The notes under the pieces: generated by a model
Told to the model about the DNA's origin: nothing
Seen by the model: the letters and a program-made list of their open reading frames with translations, nothing else
Database searches by the model: none
Made by a program: the position numbers and the translations under genes
Part shown: piece after piece, positions 22,109 to 34,778 of the stretch
Position numbering within the stretch: position 1 is the first letter of the stretch
Layout of the letters: each line of letters starts with the position of its first letter
Source: Geosiphon pyriformis
Taxonomy: Eukaryota > Glomeromycota > Glomeromycetes > Archaeosporales > Geosiphonaceae
DNA length: 64,000 nucleotides
Assembly (NCBI GenBank): GCA_016748015.1
Contig: JAAOMT010000718.1
Coordinates: forward strand, 124,001-188,000
Direction: 5' to 3'

Positions 22109-23081
22109 TGTTACTGGAGATTTTTGGTCTCTTTTCTTAAATGTTGTTAATGTTAATTTGTTGTGAATTCACGTTTCCAGGAAGTAGTTGGACCTCCAGT
22201 AACTGAATTTATCTTCAAATTATCTCTTATAATTTGAATTTGCTGGGCTTATGAATAGAATGGCCAATTCTGTGCCAGTTGTTTTATATAGTTACATTGT
22301 AGTAAATGTCAACTCTTTCCCAGGAATTGCTTGTCTGGAAGCTCACTAAAAATGTGTAGTTACTTTGCTGTGAAAGTCAACTCTTCTACAGGAATCTCGT
22401 CTGTAGGCTACCCTAATGATTGTAATAAGAAAATAAAAGAAATGTAAAAGAAAATAGAATTTTGTCAAAAGAAACGTTTTTTATCCAGGCCTGAAGTCAC
22501 TAACAGTTTACTGAAATTGGTAGCTAATCAATTTTGAAATGTTAGTTGGGTTTTTGGAGGTTTTTTTCAAGTACAATAATTAAAGAATTTGGTTTTTCGA
22601 ATTTATTTGATATTTATTTCTTTTTGTGTGTATAGGAATGGTTCTAAGTGATAAATCTAAAGTAAAATACATTTTCTCGAAGAAAGATGCTCTTTTTTTA
22701 TACAACTTGTTATAACACTATTCTATGAACTTGAACTTTGCTATTTTCTACAATTTCGCTGAACTAAAGATACATTTCGGTAAACTACAAGTTATTTCTG
22801 CAAATTATTAGATATTTGGTGAACTATCAATTATTTCGGCGAATTTCTACAAATTTCGGCAAACTTTTGAATGTTACCTAGTTTGGGGTATTGCATGATT
22901 TGATCATCGCAATTAGGTTACATTTGTGTTGTGTACAAATTGGATTATTAATTAAATGATAATTTCGGACATTTTGCTAATGTAATAAGTGATAATTTGA
23001 AATGATAATATATGCTAATTAATGATAGGATTTATAAGATAATTTCATGCTAAATAATATCTCTAATTTTGTCTGGTAACA
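22109..23081 (-). repeat. 5' LTR of Gypsy element A
   Basis: 973 bases, TGTTACTGGAG to TCTGGTAACA. The first bases GTTACTGGAG recur inverted as CTCCAGTAAC near 22195, an internal inverted repeat of the LTR end. Confidence 0.92.
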
Positions 23082-25143
23082 ACATCTTAATATGCTTCAG
23101 ACTAGTCTCTAAGTGATGCCAACCAACTGAGTTGTAAGCTTTGTGCATAATCTGCAGAACCAACCAAAGTTCTTGATTCTTCTCCAATGTATTCTCAACC
23201 ACCAAACCAACCACAAACACAGAAGTCTGTGTAGATGTGCCCTTCAAAATGGAAAAATTGTCCCCATGCAGAATGCCAAACTTACTACAAGCAAATGAGA
23301 TCTTATCTGAAAGAACCTTGGAGAGAATCTTCTTAGTCTCGATTAGTGTAATTGGCCTAATGTTAGTAAAAATCCCATCCCAATTGTAAGGTTTAGGAAT
23401 CATAGAGACCCAAGTCCTTCTTCACAAAACAGAAACACACTTCATCACCAGACAAGCATTCAAAATTTTCAAGAGATACTCCAATACCACCTTCTCACCA
23501 TGTTTCCAAAGTTTATTAGGAATGTTAGACAAGCCAGCAGCCTTGCTTTCTGGCAGATTCATGACAACTGAAAGTAATTCATGCTTATTGATCACACCCA
23601 TTATTCCAAAAAATGCATCATCTTTCACATAATCTAAAGGAGCATACTGGCAGGCCCAGAGATCAGATAAGGCTGGCAGCATGCTTCTTTTTCTTGTCCA
23701 TCCCTCCATAATTTCATCAACACTGAACTTCACGTCACCTGGCTCCAAAACTAGCTCATCATTCATCACCAAATGATCCAAGACCACTTTGCAGAAAGAA
23801 TGATCCAAAACACTCCTAATTATGCCACCTTTGTCTGAACAAAACTTCTCCATGCGATGCTCAATTGTCTTCTTAATAGATGCTTTCTCAGCCAACCTCG
23901 ACTTAAACAACTTAGACTTCCTGTAATCTTTACGAACCAATGATAAATGTTTAACAACTACACCAGAAGCTGCACCTGAATGGACCAAGTTGGCAAAAAC
24001 CTGGACTTTGGCTTCATCAATAGTTAACCATTTTTTCACAAAACAATCTACCTCAGACATATTATCAGAGTAGAAGCTCTTAATAATTTTGGCGACCAAC
24101 AACTCTAGCCTAAAGAACTTAAAAGAAAACTTGTTCCTAAAACACTGGAATTCACTGAACCAATGTCTCGAAAATACTTCATCTGCAGATTCAACCATCA
24201 TCTTTGATAAAATTTCCCACATAGCATCCACATCACCACAAGCAACAGCATCAGAAAACACACCTACATCCACCAAAAGCTTGCCAAAAGAGCAATCTCT
24301 AAATTTTGTCCATTTGGGACCATCTGCATTCTTGATTTTAAACTTCCAATGATCTCTATTAGCCTGTTTGCGCAGACTGTTCAACCAAATATCCAAAAGT
24401 TCATCCAAACCAATTGAGACCAAAACAGCATTGTGATCAATGTCAAAAAATTCAGAAACCAGACTGACATGATGACTTGTGATGGCAGAAGCCAAGATAC
24501 TATTGACAAAAACATAATCAATTGTTTTCTTAGTTCCTCTTGAGTTGCTCCATGTGGAAGCCCCCATTAAGTAATGATTAGCAAACACATTGACTAAACC
24601 TAAACTCAGGCAGAACTTGAAGCTTGCACTCCTATCAGAACCATTCTTATTGAAGTCCCCATCCAAAACCATGAAGGTGCTGAAGTTAACAGCCTTAGCA
24701 ATAAGAGAGTTAACCTCCAAAGCCTAACAAAAACGAGCCTTAAATGATGCACCAGCATACAAATCTAATAATATAACTGACAGCTTGCCTCTGAACAAGA
24801 GATGCACTGAAATTATCTAGCCAGGAACTTCCTCCACCTTGGACACATGTCAAGCCAGAGAATTGTTTATAATAACAGCCACCCCAGCACCCAAAAAACC
24901 TTTCTCCAAACCAGATGCAAAAACTTGAACGCCATCAAACTTATTCGCAATCCAAGGCCTAACACTGGAATGTAACTTAGTTTTTGTAATAAAAGACACC
25001 ATATTGTCTGATTGCTTATGCCAACGAATCACATCCTCCTGTTTAGCAGGGACATTGATTCTATGAACATTGTACATAGCAAATTTCCAAACCAGACCAC
25101 TCATTGGGATGAAGGAGAGATTAAAGAGCCCAAACCAGTACAC
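23082..25143 (-). pseudogene. LINE ORF2: APE endonuclease and N-terminal RT
   Basis: The endonuclease starts near 25143 with ITKTKLHSSVRPWI and GAGVAVIINNSLA. After stops at 24850-24725 it continues with MVLDGDFNKN, STWSNSRGTKKTIDYVFVN and SEFFDIDHNAVLVSI, the Asn/Asp/His motifs of the APE fold. The RT N-terminal region follows (NLPESKAAGLSNIPNKLWKHG, ITLIETKKILSKVLSDKI, VFVVGLVVEN, VLQIMHKAYNSVGWHHL) and stops at the Gypsy A junction. Confidence 0.8.
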
Positions 25144-27000
25144 AAAAGATCCAGCTTAGCCAAGACAGAATCAACAAATGCTTTCAGAGCCAACATCTTC
25201 AATTCCAAACCACCAACCTTAGAAGTCAGAACCTTTGAACTGCTAGAATTTAAACCATTAACTGACTCATTAACATCAGAAAGAAAAGAGAAGGATGACA
25301 CCAACACGTCATTCAGAGCCATATCTGAATCTAAAATAGAGACTACAGGTGCAGAACCAGCCAAAGAAAGGACACAAGAAGAAGACACCAATGGCACCAA
25401 ATCCACAAAACTCAGTTTTTTCAAGATGACAGACACTTGGTCTGCCATTAGCTTCATAGAGCACTCCAAAGATGCTAACCGATTGTTCAAACCAGTGAAT
25501 TCAGAGGAAAAAAACTTCAATAAGAAAGATGTCACACCAGAAATTGCACCAACACCAGAAACACCTGAAGAAATCACATGGGGAGAGGAGCTACCAGCAA
25601 TCTGGGCCCATGTTTTTCCACCAAAAAAGACTGGACAAGTGATAAAAGCTTGTTTCCTCTTATATATTCCAGCCAAGTAAACCTGATTCTGAAAAGTCAC
25701 CACTTGCTTACTGCGGCCACCAGAATTCTCATCTACCGAATACACATTTGAAATATGACCAAATTGTTTATATTTGGCACAGTGAGCCAAAGAAAGACTA
25801 ACTCAGTACAAGTTTACACCCTTAAAGACTGGAACAGAACTAATAGCAGTCAACTTGGATGCTTTATCAGCAAAACAAACCACAGCACATTTGTCATGCA
25901 CATATGAATTAGGATTACAGCCAATAAAACAAGTTTTTCTACCATATGATTCTAGCAGACCAGACAAATCATGAGCAGTTGTCCCAACTGGCAAAATATA
26001 AAGCAAAGCTCTATAATGATCCTTGATTATCCATGTTTGTTTGTTATTAATGGCCAATGCCACATGCACAGAATCTTTTTCCATATACACTGACTATTTA
26101 GAAGCAACTAGACTGGCAACCTCAGCTGATTTAAATTCCATAAGAGCTTTCTGTCATAAACCAATCAATTGCATCTTAATAGACATGATCTTACCAAATT
26201 TAGAGAAAACTGATTCTACTGCTGATTTGGGAAGATCTACTGGAATTTTCTTGATGATCACTTCCCGATCTAATTGGTTGTTTACCTTTCTAAGATTATT
26301 ATTAACAAGAATTTTTTTACAGATTGCCATTTTCTTAGCCATATTCAAACTCAATTCTGAAGTAAATGAAGATCTGATAATTTCTGGAAATTTTGAGGGA
26401 GTGGAAGCTTCCCCAAACTCATCCACTTGATAAAAAATTTTTTTTACATTGAACAATTTTTCACTGGAAGTTTTACTCGACACTGCAGAAAGCTCAATAT
26501 CAAAAGCAAAAGATTTGGTTGAATTGAAGCTCCATTTTTTCAAAACACGTGATTCAGCCAATGGGAAACACTTGGATCCAATGAACTTAGATAATAGAAG
26601 CAACATAGCATTGTTATTGTCATTGACATTGCTTATATGAGTAAACACCAGACTTTTTGGAGATTGGCTGAGCATGTAGATTTGGGTGTAAGTTTTTCAC
26701 AACATTATGTCGTCCATGTCCTCATTGACCACCGAATTGTTAGAATTCACATAACTTGTTTTCTTGGCAATCATATTTCTCATGTTTTTTACATCTGACA
26801 GACCACTGATACTACTAGCTTCGCTACCCACCTCATTGTCCCAAGACACAGTAGGCTTCCCACTAGTGCTTGCCACATCTTCAAGATTCAAAGGGCCAGC
26901 AAATGAATTGATAATACCTGCTCTAGCGACATGCTTCCTCGGTTTTTTTTGTGAAGCATCATGAGAATACACACTATCTAAACAGTTTTTTTTGCATTCA
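25101..27000 (-). pseudogene. LINE ORF1 (RRM-like, zinc knuckle)
   Basis: Broken frames at 26972-26697, 26675-26154, 26090-25803 and 25790-25101 form one protein. It has an RRM-like segment (VIIKKIPVDLPKSAVESVFS, FGKIMSIKM), a second nucleic-acid-binding region, a damaged CCHC-type site (CAKYKQFGHISN) and a hydrophobic-heptad region likely to form a coiled coil. Such proteins bind LINE RNA. Stops near 26690, 26100 and 25800 disable it. Confidence 0.65.
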
Positions 27001-27178
27001 GGCGGGTCCCCAGACTAGCCAAAGCCACCAGCAAACAAGCCAACTGGTTCTATTATAACAAAAAGGGATTCGGTAGAAAAAATGGCTTGAATAAACTAAG
27101 AGAAAAGAAAAAAAAAAGCGATTTTTCCAAAAAAATTTTTGCTCCTATTGTGGTTAGGGGATCGACAAGAAAAGAATT

Positions 27179-27835
27179 TTTTTTTTAATATATTTGAATA
27201 TAGTTATATAGTAAACACAAAAAATTCAATATACTAAAAGTTTAATTTATATTTTAAATATATTAATATATATAAAAAATTAAAAGAAAAATTAAAAAAT
27301 ACTTAATAATTTTAATTCTAATTCAAAATTTTTTGCATTCTTTATAATCAACATTATTATTTCAAACTTTAAAACCATTTAAACTACTTTAATTTCAAAC
27401 AATTAAAAAAATTATTGTAAATAACATAACTTTTTTTAATGTTTTAGCACAGAAAAAAACTGTAAAAATTATCAATACAAGTAATAAAAAGCTTATTAAG
27501 CTTTAACAAATCTATAATTCTACTATTAACTTGAAAATTTAACATATTCTTCTCATCTGTATTACAGATTTCAAGAAAATTTTGCATAATAAGATTAAAA
27601 AAACCAAAAAATTAAAGCATTATGCAAAATACCAAAGTAAAAGTCAAATAAAAAAAGCAAAAATTTTGGAAAAATATCAAAAAATTATAAAATATAACTT
27701 ATCTAATTACCTATTTTTTTTTATCTAATATTTAAAATTACATAATTATATTTACAAATATATTAAATTTAAAGCTATAAACAAAAAAAGAAAAAAATTA
27801 TAAAAGTTAAAACTATTAATCAAATTTTTTTTTTT
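27179..27835. other. AT-rich spacer, no gene
   Basis: Nearly pure A/T with homopolymer runs. I see no ORF, RNA gene or clear repeat. Confidence 0.6.
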
Positions 27836-28085
27836 AGTTTATGAATACAGCCCAATCACTATCTAATATACAGAAACAAAACAAATAAATCAAACTAAAT
27901 GTGGTTTATGTGCTTTTTATATGTGACTGGTTATTCAAACCAGACAAAACAGCACTATATACTTACCAAAACTTCTGTATCATTGTTCAAACCAGAAAAA
28001 AACAAACATGACTTGTGCAAACCAAAACTGATAGCAAAAAACTCAACTATATCAAGTAAATGAGCCATTTCTTCAAACATCATTT
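27836..28085 (-). mobile_element. Relic of a second LINE 3' end
   Basis: This stretch aligns with the LINE 3' region at about 341-590: shared blocks include CAGCCCAATCACTATCTAAT, CCAGACAAAACA and AACCAGAAAAAAACA. A T-run at 27822-27833 corresponds to a minus-strand poly(A) tail. It is truncated upstream at about 28085 and lies less than 1 kb from the 5' end of the main LINE. Confidence 0.7.
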
Positions 28086-29919
28086 TTATAAAGCTTTAAA
28101 TTTAAAATATAATAAATATTTTTCTTATACTATTTTAAATAATTATTTATTGTTATATTAATTAATTATAATATTAGTGAAAATTTATTATTACTTAACC
28201 AATATTACAATTGCTTCTGTTTTATGAAATAAAAAAAACCATTTTAATAAATACTATTGTTTTGTTTTAATAAAAAAAGTTAAACAATTTGCAGCCTTAT
28301 TTTTTATTCAATCTGTAATTATTTTACAAAAAAATAAAACCAAAATTTTTTTTAGTATTCTTATAATTGAAAATTTTTTTCAAATTTTACAAAGTTTTTA
28401 AAAGCCAATTATATTATTAAATCATAATTTTTCAAATAATATATAGTAAAAGTTGATTCTATTAATCTATTTGTTAATAAACTTAAATTATATAAATAAT
28501 ACTTTTTGCAATAGTCAATTATCAATTTTTATTTATTTATAATATAAAATTAATACAAGTTTTGTTACTTATATAAATAACTTAAATTTATTAATACAAA
28601 ATGTTTATTTTAATAAAATATTAAAAATTAATAGTTAACTCAAACACATCTGAATTTTTTTAATTAATAAAAATCCAAACAAAAATTTCTATTATATGAA
28701 AAACTTTTTTGAATATTGTAAAATATTTCATGTATTTAATTTTGATTATTTTTTAGTTAGAACACATGTTTTTGATTAATTAACATATAATTTAGTTAAT
28801 TATAATATGACAATACTTTTTCAAAAACTTGTTAAAATAATATTACTAATTAATAAATATGGTTTTTATCTTAATTTTTAAAACCAAGTAATTAATTTAA
28901 AACTTGTAATAAAAAACTTTTATTATATTGAAAAAAGCTTATTTACTCTTTAAAAATGAGATTTTATCTTTAAAAAACAGTTATAATACAATATATTAAT
29001 AAAAAAACTTTTTTTTTGTTGATATTATATTTTTAAAATATAATAAAAAAAATACCAATAAATTTGTATCTTAATAATAGCTAAAAAATTATACTAAAAT
29101 ATATTAATATTCTTTTGACATTAAAAAATGTAAAAACACTTCTTGTTGCTTACTTAAATAATATAAAAAAACAGCTATTTTTTTTGCAAAAAATAATGGA
29201 ATTTTTTCACTTGTAACAAAAAAAAAAGATAATTATTACTTAAATTCACTTTATATATTAGAGTATTATAACAAAGTAAAAATATTTAGATATAATACTT
29301 ACTATCTTTTAACTATAAGCAATTATATTTATTTCTGTTGTTTTATTTGTAATGCATATTTTCTAATACTTTTATTGGTTGTACTATACAAAAAAAATTA
29401 ACATTTAAGATAATAAAGATGATTAACTAAACAAAAATAACTTACTAATTTAATTGATAATTTTTTTGTTTATTCTAAACAAGTGTTAGCCTTACAAAGT
29501 TGTGAAATATTTTCAAAAGGGAAATAAGAAGACAACTAAATTTTTTATAACCTGAAGCCTTAGAAAGTTTTATAATTAGGGAATGAAGAAAAAGACTATA
29601 GTTTGATAAATAAATTAGATTGCATTTCTATATTCTAATTGATTAATAAATCATGTGCCATTTAAAGTCGTAATTGGCTAATAAAATCCAAAATCACATG
29701 CCATATAAAATCATGTGAAACATGAGATTTTGAATTCCCCCCTCCACCCTTTCATAATGACGTGGATATATGTTCGTCCCCTAATAATTTGTAGGATCAA
29801 CTATTTATCAATTGCAAACGCGAACTTTTCGTGTTTAATCTACAACTCCAGTTTTAATAAAACAAATCTTCAAGGCTCCTCTGCTCTTTTTAGGTAAAAA
29901 AGTACGCAAGCTACTTGAT
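28086..29919. other. AT-rich spacer upstream of the gene island
   Basis: Long AT-rich sequence without ORFs. The last 250 bases become less extreme and include a repeated phrase with ATGCCATATAAAATCATGTG near 29653-29720 and a C-rich TCCCCCCTCCACCC-like tract near 29738-29750, probably the promoter/5' leader of the gene at 29920. Confidence 0.5.
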
Positions 29920-32900
29920 ATGCCTGTGATTAAGCTTGAAACACGCATAGAAGCTACCTTTCAACTCCCACGTCCCGTTGGCTCTGCATTTTTAAAATGT
30001 CTTGAAGGGTGGCACGACTGGGTTACAGTTCGAGTCATTCCAAATTCCTTACACATATTCTCAAAAGGAAAGCTCACTGAAATATGGCGCTTTCGAGCAG
30101 AACCTATCGATGTTTCTCTTGATGCATTGCAATCTAATTCTTCACATATGGGGAGTTCTGTATTGGTAACCACCGGAGACGGCGCTATATGGAGAATTCA
30201 AACGCCAGTGCAGCGGAAGAAAAGGTAAATTTCATTATTTGATTCTTTCATTTGCTTAAAAAATCGAAAATCATTTTTGATTTATTCATATTTTGATTCT
30301 TGAGGAATTTCGATTCACAATCTGATGAGCCATTGATTGATCATCAATCGCAAGCCTTTCTTCAAAGACAACATGAAACCTTTGTCAGCAAAGACAATCA
30401 AATCAGTCGTGTTAAAGGGCCTAAGAATGTCTCGGAGGTGGTCAATCAACCAACAAATTTGTCTAAGTTATCAAAACCTCTCTTCTATCCACCTATAATA
30501 ATAAACGTCCATGATCAAGATCGTGTCTACGACCAGGCATTTAATCAGATTTTTATCTTGAAGATTTTCAACATAGAATCATATATAGCCATTATAAACC
30601 TTTTTTATTTATACATTTATGGAACTTTAATAAAATTCAATACTACTTGAAGATCGGCATTTGTGCCTTGCATCCTTCTCAACTTTCCGATATCCATGGA
30701 ATATTGTTGTGTTGCCATGGTGGTGAATTGGTTTTTATGTCCTTGGCTTCTAAAACGCCTTCCAATCAAGTTGTTTATCGCCCTCCAAGATCATATACCG
30801 ACGACGAAAAAATAACATGCCAATTGATTGATATCCTATACAATTTCAGGCGCTTTGTTTTTTATTCATCTTCAATACTGATTCTTTAACAGGAATTAAT
30901 ACTTCGTCCGACTACTCAAGTGAATTCATCAAATGCTTATAAAAACAACGCTTCCTATAATTCTTGCAATTTGATATCAAGCGATTTTCTTCCCGTGATT
31001 TCGAGCTCTGAAAAGTAAATTTTAAATATGTATTTGTTCTAGGTGGGCCAAAAATAAATAATCACTTAATTGGAGAACAGCGTTTTTTTTGAGACCGATA
31101 TTTTATTATTAGGATCGCAATCTGGTATGGTTTATTTTCAACCGATCACTGAAAATGCCCAAGCGGACCCAGAACCTATCGCCGCTTTTACAGTAATATT
31201 TTTAATGTTAAATGATCTTGCCCAGACGTTCAATCTCATTATTAATGTCTCACTTAAATCATTTTTTTAGGGTGAGCCAGTTGCTGCAATATACACTTTA
31301 TATATTGACGACCAGCCGACGACATCATCAAATATAATGATCCAAGAAAAGCATCATAACAGTATGATTATGGTTGGGTATGTATCTGCTTGTATATAAA
31401 ATCAATACCAATTGTTGTTTTATATCAATATTATTTCAGAGCTTACGGCACTATCAATTTGATCCTCGTCTCTCGCCCATCTCACGACTCATCTCCATCC
31501 ATCATTTGCAAGGATTATTACGTTTCATGTCCCGTTTTTTCTTCCGTCCTCTTCAAAGTCGGTTAGAAATCTTTGCAAATACTCAAAAATTATGACTAAT
31601 CTCCTTGGTTATTATTAGAATCGTTTGATTATCGCGGCGCAAGACGGTCAAGCTATGCTTCTTGACTTTTCCCAGAACGTTCTGGTCGACGGTATTTCAT
31701 AATAGTGTTTGAAATTCTCGAGGTCATTGATATTGCAATTTCCGGATATTCAATCATATTATGCTTTATGTTTTAGGAAAACTTCTTCCAATAAATTTTA
31801 TACCTTTGGAACTTCCAAAAAACATCATTCGTATGTCTTGCCACGCGCAACCCTACCTAGATCCTCATGATGGCTTGCTATTTATTTTGCTACAGGATGG
31901 ACGCTTAATTCGAGTACAACTTTCCCTCATGAGGTATTGATTTCATTTAGGGAGAAAGAATATTTGATTTCAATATGAGTGAAAATTCACCCTTTTTACT
32001 TTCTACTTTACTAGCCAAGAAAAGCCACAGGCTTTACTACCAATAAATGAGCTGAAACGCGGCATAAAAGAACAATTGAATATTATTGCCGAGAATTCAG
32101 TTAATCAAGCTGAAATTGATAAAATCCAGCAGGTCCTTAAATAATAATTCATATATATCCTACGCAGTTTTCTCGGCACCTGTATTGAAATTGATCTCTG
32201 CATTTATAGCTCCTCAACTCGGCCATCATTTCGCGTAATTTAGTCATTCATGAGCTACAAGCTTTTCGCAAAAAAAGAAAAGTCTCGAAAGAAGACCAAA
32301 ATCTACCTTTTGATTTTGATTGTCTTCCTATCACAATACCAATATCCTCAGGAACTATTACCAATCGTACATATCTCAAAGTTAGATTGACGAGCCGACT
32401 TGGTATTGATTGGAGTCAAGGCTGGGCATGTGCGCACATCCCTTAGCATTATTCTGGAATTTTGGTCTTTGTTACTAACATTTTCTCTATATTGATAGTC
32501 ATAGTTATCTTAAATGATGCTATTCGGTTCCAAAATCATAATTTGAAAAATAAAGAAACAGTTTTTTCATACTCAGTTGGATTATCGGATATGACCTCAA
32601 CGTGGTAAGTTCTAATTTAAGCTTTTGGATTCAAGAACAAAAGTTGGGTTGGACAAAATCTTTTATTAGATTTAAATTCCTCGAAATCCTCGTTCAATAC
32701 TGAAATTTGAATCCTCATAATTACCATAATTTTCCAAATGCAATTAATTATCGGCGTTTTGTACGAGATTTTACGTATGTATTCCACTAACGGTCTCTAT
32801 TGTATTCCTCACGTCCTCCCATGGCCCATCAATGCTATATCACCAATCAATTGTTTTAAGGGAACGTGATTTCGAGATAAATCTACGCCATTTGCAATTC

Positions 32901-34289
32901 CCAGTTTCGGCCAAATTTGGCATGTACTTTACCACGCCATTCCCGACTTACTCAAAGTATCACAATGGGAAACGTAGGTTATGAATAATTAAATCAATAG
33001 TATTTTGATATTTTAGCTTCGCTAACCTCACTACTTTACCAAGCACGGTTGATCTATTTCCCCATTCAAACCTTACGTTACGATATCTTGGATTTCATCA
33101 CTCCGTGTCCTGAAAATCTTATTCTAAGATTCCAACAGCAACGACATTTTAGTGCTCATCCCTTACTTCCTGGCTTCAATGGTCCAATGGAAGGAGACTT
33201 TTTCTCTAATAAGGGAGATTTCAGGAAAGCCGTGGAAACGCTTTTAGCCAAATTGGCCAAGGATTTCAAGTCAGAGGTAATTTTAAATTAAGCTCATTTT
33301 TCAGTTTATAAATCAATTCTTTACTAAAAGTTTATATATTTCCCTGTTTCTAATTGGCCAGAAAACAGGATCATGGAATGAGCTCATCTCGTCGCTTAAT
33401 GTTGGAACTGCATATATAAATTTCAACCTCACGTCCGTTGATATTGATAACACAGAATTGAATGCCAAGGGGAAAAGAAAAGCCGATTCGGAAAGTGCTT
33501 GGCGACGGTGCCTGTGTATGATTTTGGGAGAATCTATTGAAGTGTATGAAATATATCTTTTTCTTTGGAAGAAAATTTCAGTCTTTTGACTAGCGTTGTA
33601 TTTTGGAACTTTTTCAGAGATCAATTACGGGAGATTGTAAAGAGTTCTGAACTTGCTATCTTTCAAGCTCCACTGAGTCTGGAACCTGTTTTTCTCAATT
33701 TAAATAGAGGCAAGTTTGAAGCATTTCACCTTTAAATTTTTTCAATCTTCTAATTAATGGATGATAACCTATCCAGTCACTCGTAACGAATCACAAGAAA
33801 ATCATAGTCAAAATATGCTTGTCATACAATTGAAAATTACATGCAACTCGAATGAAACTTTGCTTCTTGTCGAAGAAGCCTTGTTGAAACGCCTCAAAGA
33901 TTTCTCCAATCCGATCAACGACAATTTTCCCTCTGCTGAAGCATCGGATATAATGGAAGTCGACCACCTTGGTATCATTATACAAGACGCCACCATCCCC
34001 TGAATTCGAATCTTTTTTTATCTAACAAAACTTGCTAATATAAATCATTCATCTCCTAGAACATGACCCCATTGCGTTATTGGAAATTGAACAGATGATT
34101 CGTAGCCTTAAAACCCATCATCATAATTATGTGAAAGGATCTACGGTGGGCGAAAATTCAACAAGCGATAAATTGGATCAACATTCCTCCAAAAGTCTTG
34201 CGGAATTCGAGATCCTTTTGAAGGAATTAATGAAGGCGATACGAGAGCAAGGAAAAAAGATATGGCTTCCTGGGATAGTTTATATGTAG
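29920..34289 (+). CDS. 18-exon gene, possible FAAP100/FANCB-like protein
   Basis: Exons: 29920-30224, 30305-30536, 30653-30830, 30903-31014, 31081-31192, 31271-31377, 31440-31557, 31619-31691, 31777-31933, 32015-32132, 32210-32429, 32499-32604, 32861-32973, 33017-33276, 33362-33543, 33618-33709, 33777-33971, 34060-34289. All phases agree and give 969 residues. The N-terminal half has repeated beta-strand blocks (GDGAIWRI, CCHGGELVFMSL, LLLGSQSGMVYFQP, EPVAAIYTL, LLFILLQDGRLIRVQ) suggesting a beta-propeller, then a helical middle and a mixed C-terminus. Length and plan resemble FAAP100 or FANCB of the Fanconi core complex, but no diagnostic motif proves it. Exon 2's donor is unsure (GC at 30537 or GT at 30525). 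Intron 3 is AT-AC and intron 16 is GC-AG. Confidence 0.72.
30831..30902 (+). other. Candidate U12-type AT-AC intron
   Basis: 72 bases starting ATATCCTATA and ending AC. TTCTTTAAC at 30882-30890 matches the U12 branch consensus TTCCTTAAC at 8 of 9 places, with its branch A 13 bases before the end. Exon phases join as ATT-G|TT-CGT (I-V-R), keeping the frame open through the next exon. The only GT-AG alternative I see here would be a 36-base intron. Confidence 0.75.
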
Positions 34290-34778
34290 GAAAAGATGTT
34301 AATTTTTAAAAATTGGAGCATCCCTTTATTTTCGCTGGCCAAAAGCTACATCCATCAGTACGTTAAACTTAAATAGGGTTTAAAACCAAGTCAAAATAAA
34401 AGTAATTTATTTACACAAATCCAAAAATTCTGAAACCAACATATTTGTATTTAGGTGATTTTGTCTGCAATGAATTGATGAAAAATTTTTTTAACACTCG
34501 ATTAATTTGTTTTTTGAAAGCTTAAAATATTTTTATTTAACCATTATCAAATATTATAAGTTCAAGTTTCAAATAATAATAAATGATAACAAGGATAATA
34601 ACAAAACAAATAAAAATATGTATTGATTCAAATTAAGTTTATTACAAATTTTAGTAATATTTATAATTTCCAAAATTAGATTCTGTTTGGATGGCATAAT
34701 TTAATTTATTTGCTAAATCAGATTTTAGATAAAAAATTCTAACATAAAATTCGCTTTTTTAAGCTTTCCTCTAGAAAT
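34290..34778. other. Intergenic spacer
   Basis: AT-rich 489 bases between the 18-exon gene and SGT1, both on the plus strand. No ORF. It presumably holds the terminator of the first and the promoter of the second. Confidence 0.5.

Larger units (their letters stand above)
13238..23081 (-). mobile_element. Ty3/Gypsy element A (two LTRs, minus strand)
   Basis: Two LTRs (22109-23081 and 13238-14222) bound an internal region with the same domain order as element B but clearly different sequence, so it is another family. The target duplication is ACAT (13234-13237 and 23082-23085). Deleting the element plus one ACAT joins the LINE frame as K-H-I-K-M-C-N-R-F-I-K. All ORFs carry stops or frameshifts. 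Confidence 0.92.
336..27178 (-). mobile_element. LINE (APE/RT/RNase H class), interrupted by two Gypsy elements
   Basis: Three blocks on the minus strand form one non-LTR retrotransposon: 27178-23082 (ORF1, endonuclease, start of RT), 13237-11247 (rest of RT, RNase H) and 1135-336 (C-terminus and 3' UTR). The blocks join in frame once the Gypsy elements at 13238-23081 and 1136-11246 are removed with one 4-base target copy each. The domain order (RRM-like ORF1, APE endonuclease, RT, RNase H, C-terminal CxxC segment) fits the I/Tad-like superfamily. Stops and frameshifts occur throughout, and the catalytic RT motif is changed, so it is not functional. The 5' limit near 27178 is approximate. Confidence 0.8.

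Noticed and set aside
24089-26640. Plus-strand ORFs of 60-222 codons opposite the LINE (for example 25012-25680)
   Set aside because: They are mirror frames of the minus-strand LINE ORF1/ORF2, which has recognisable domains; the antisense products are low in any motif.
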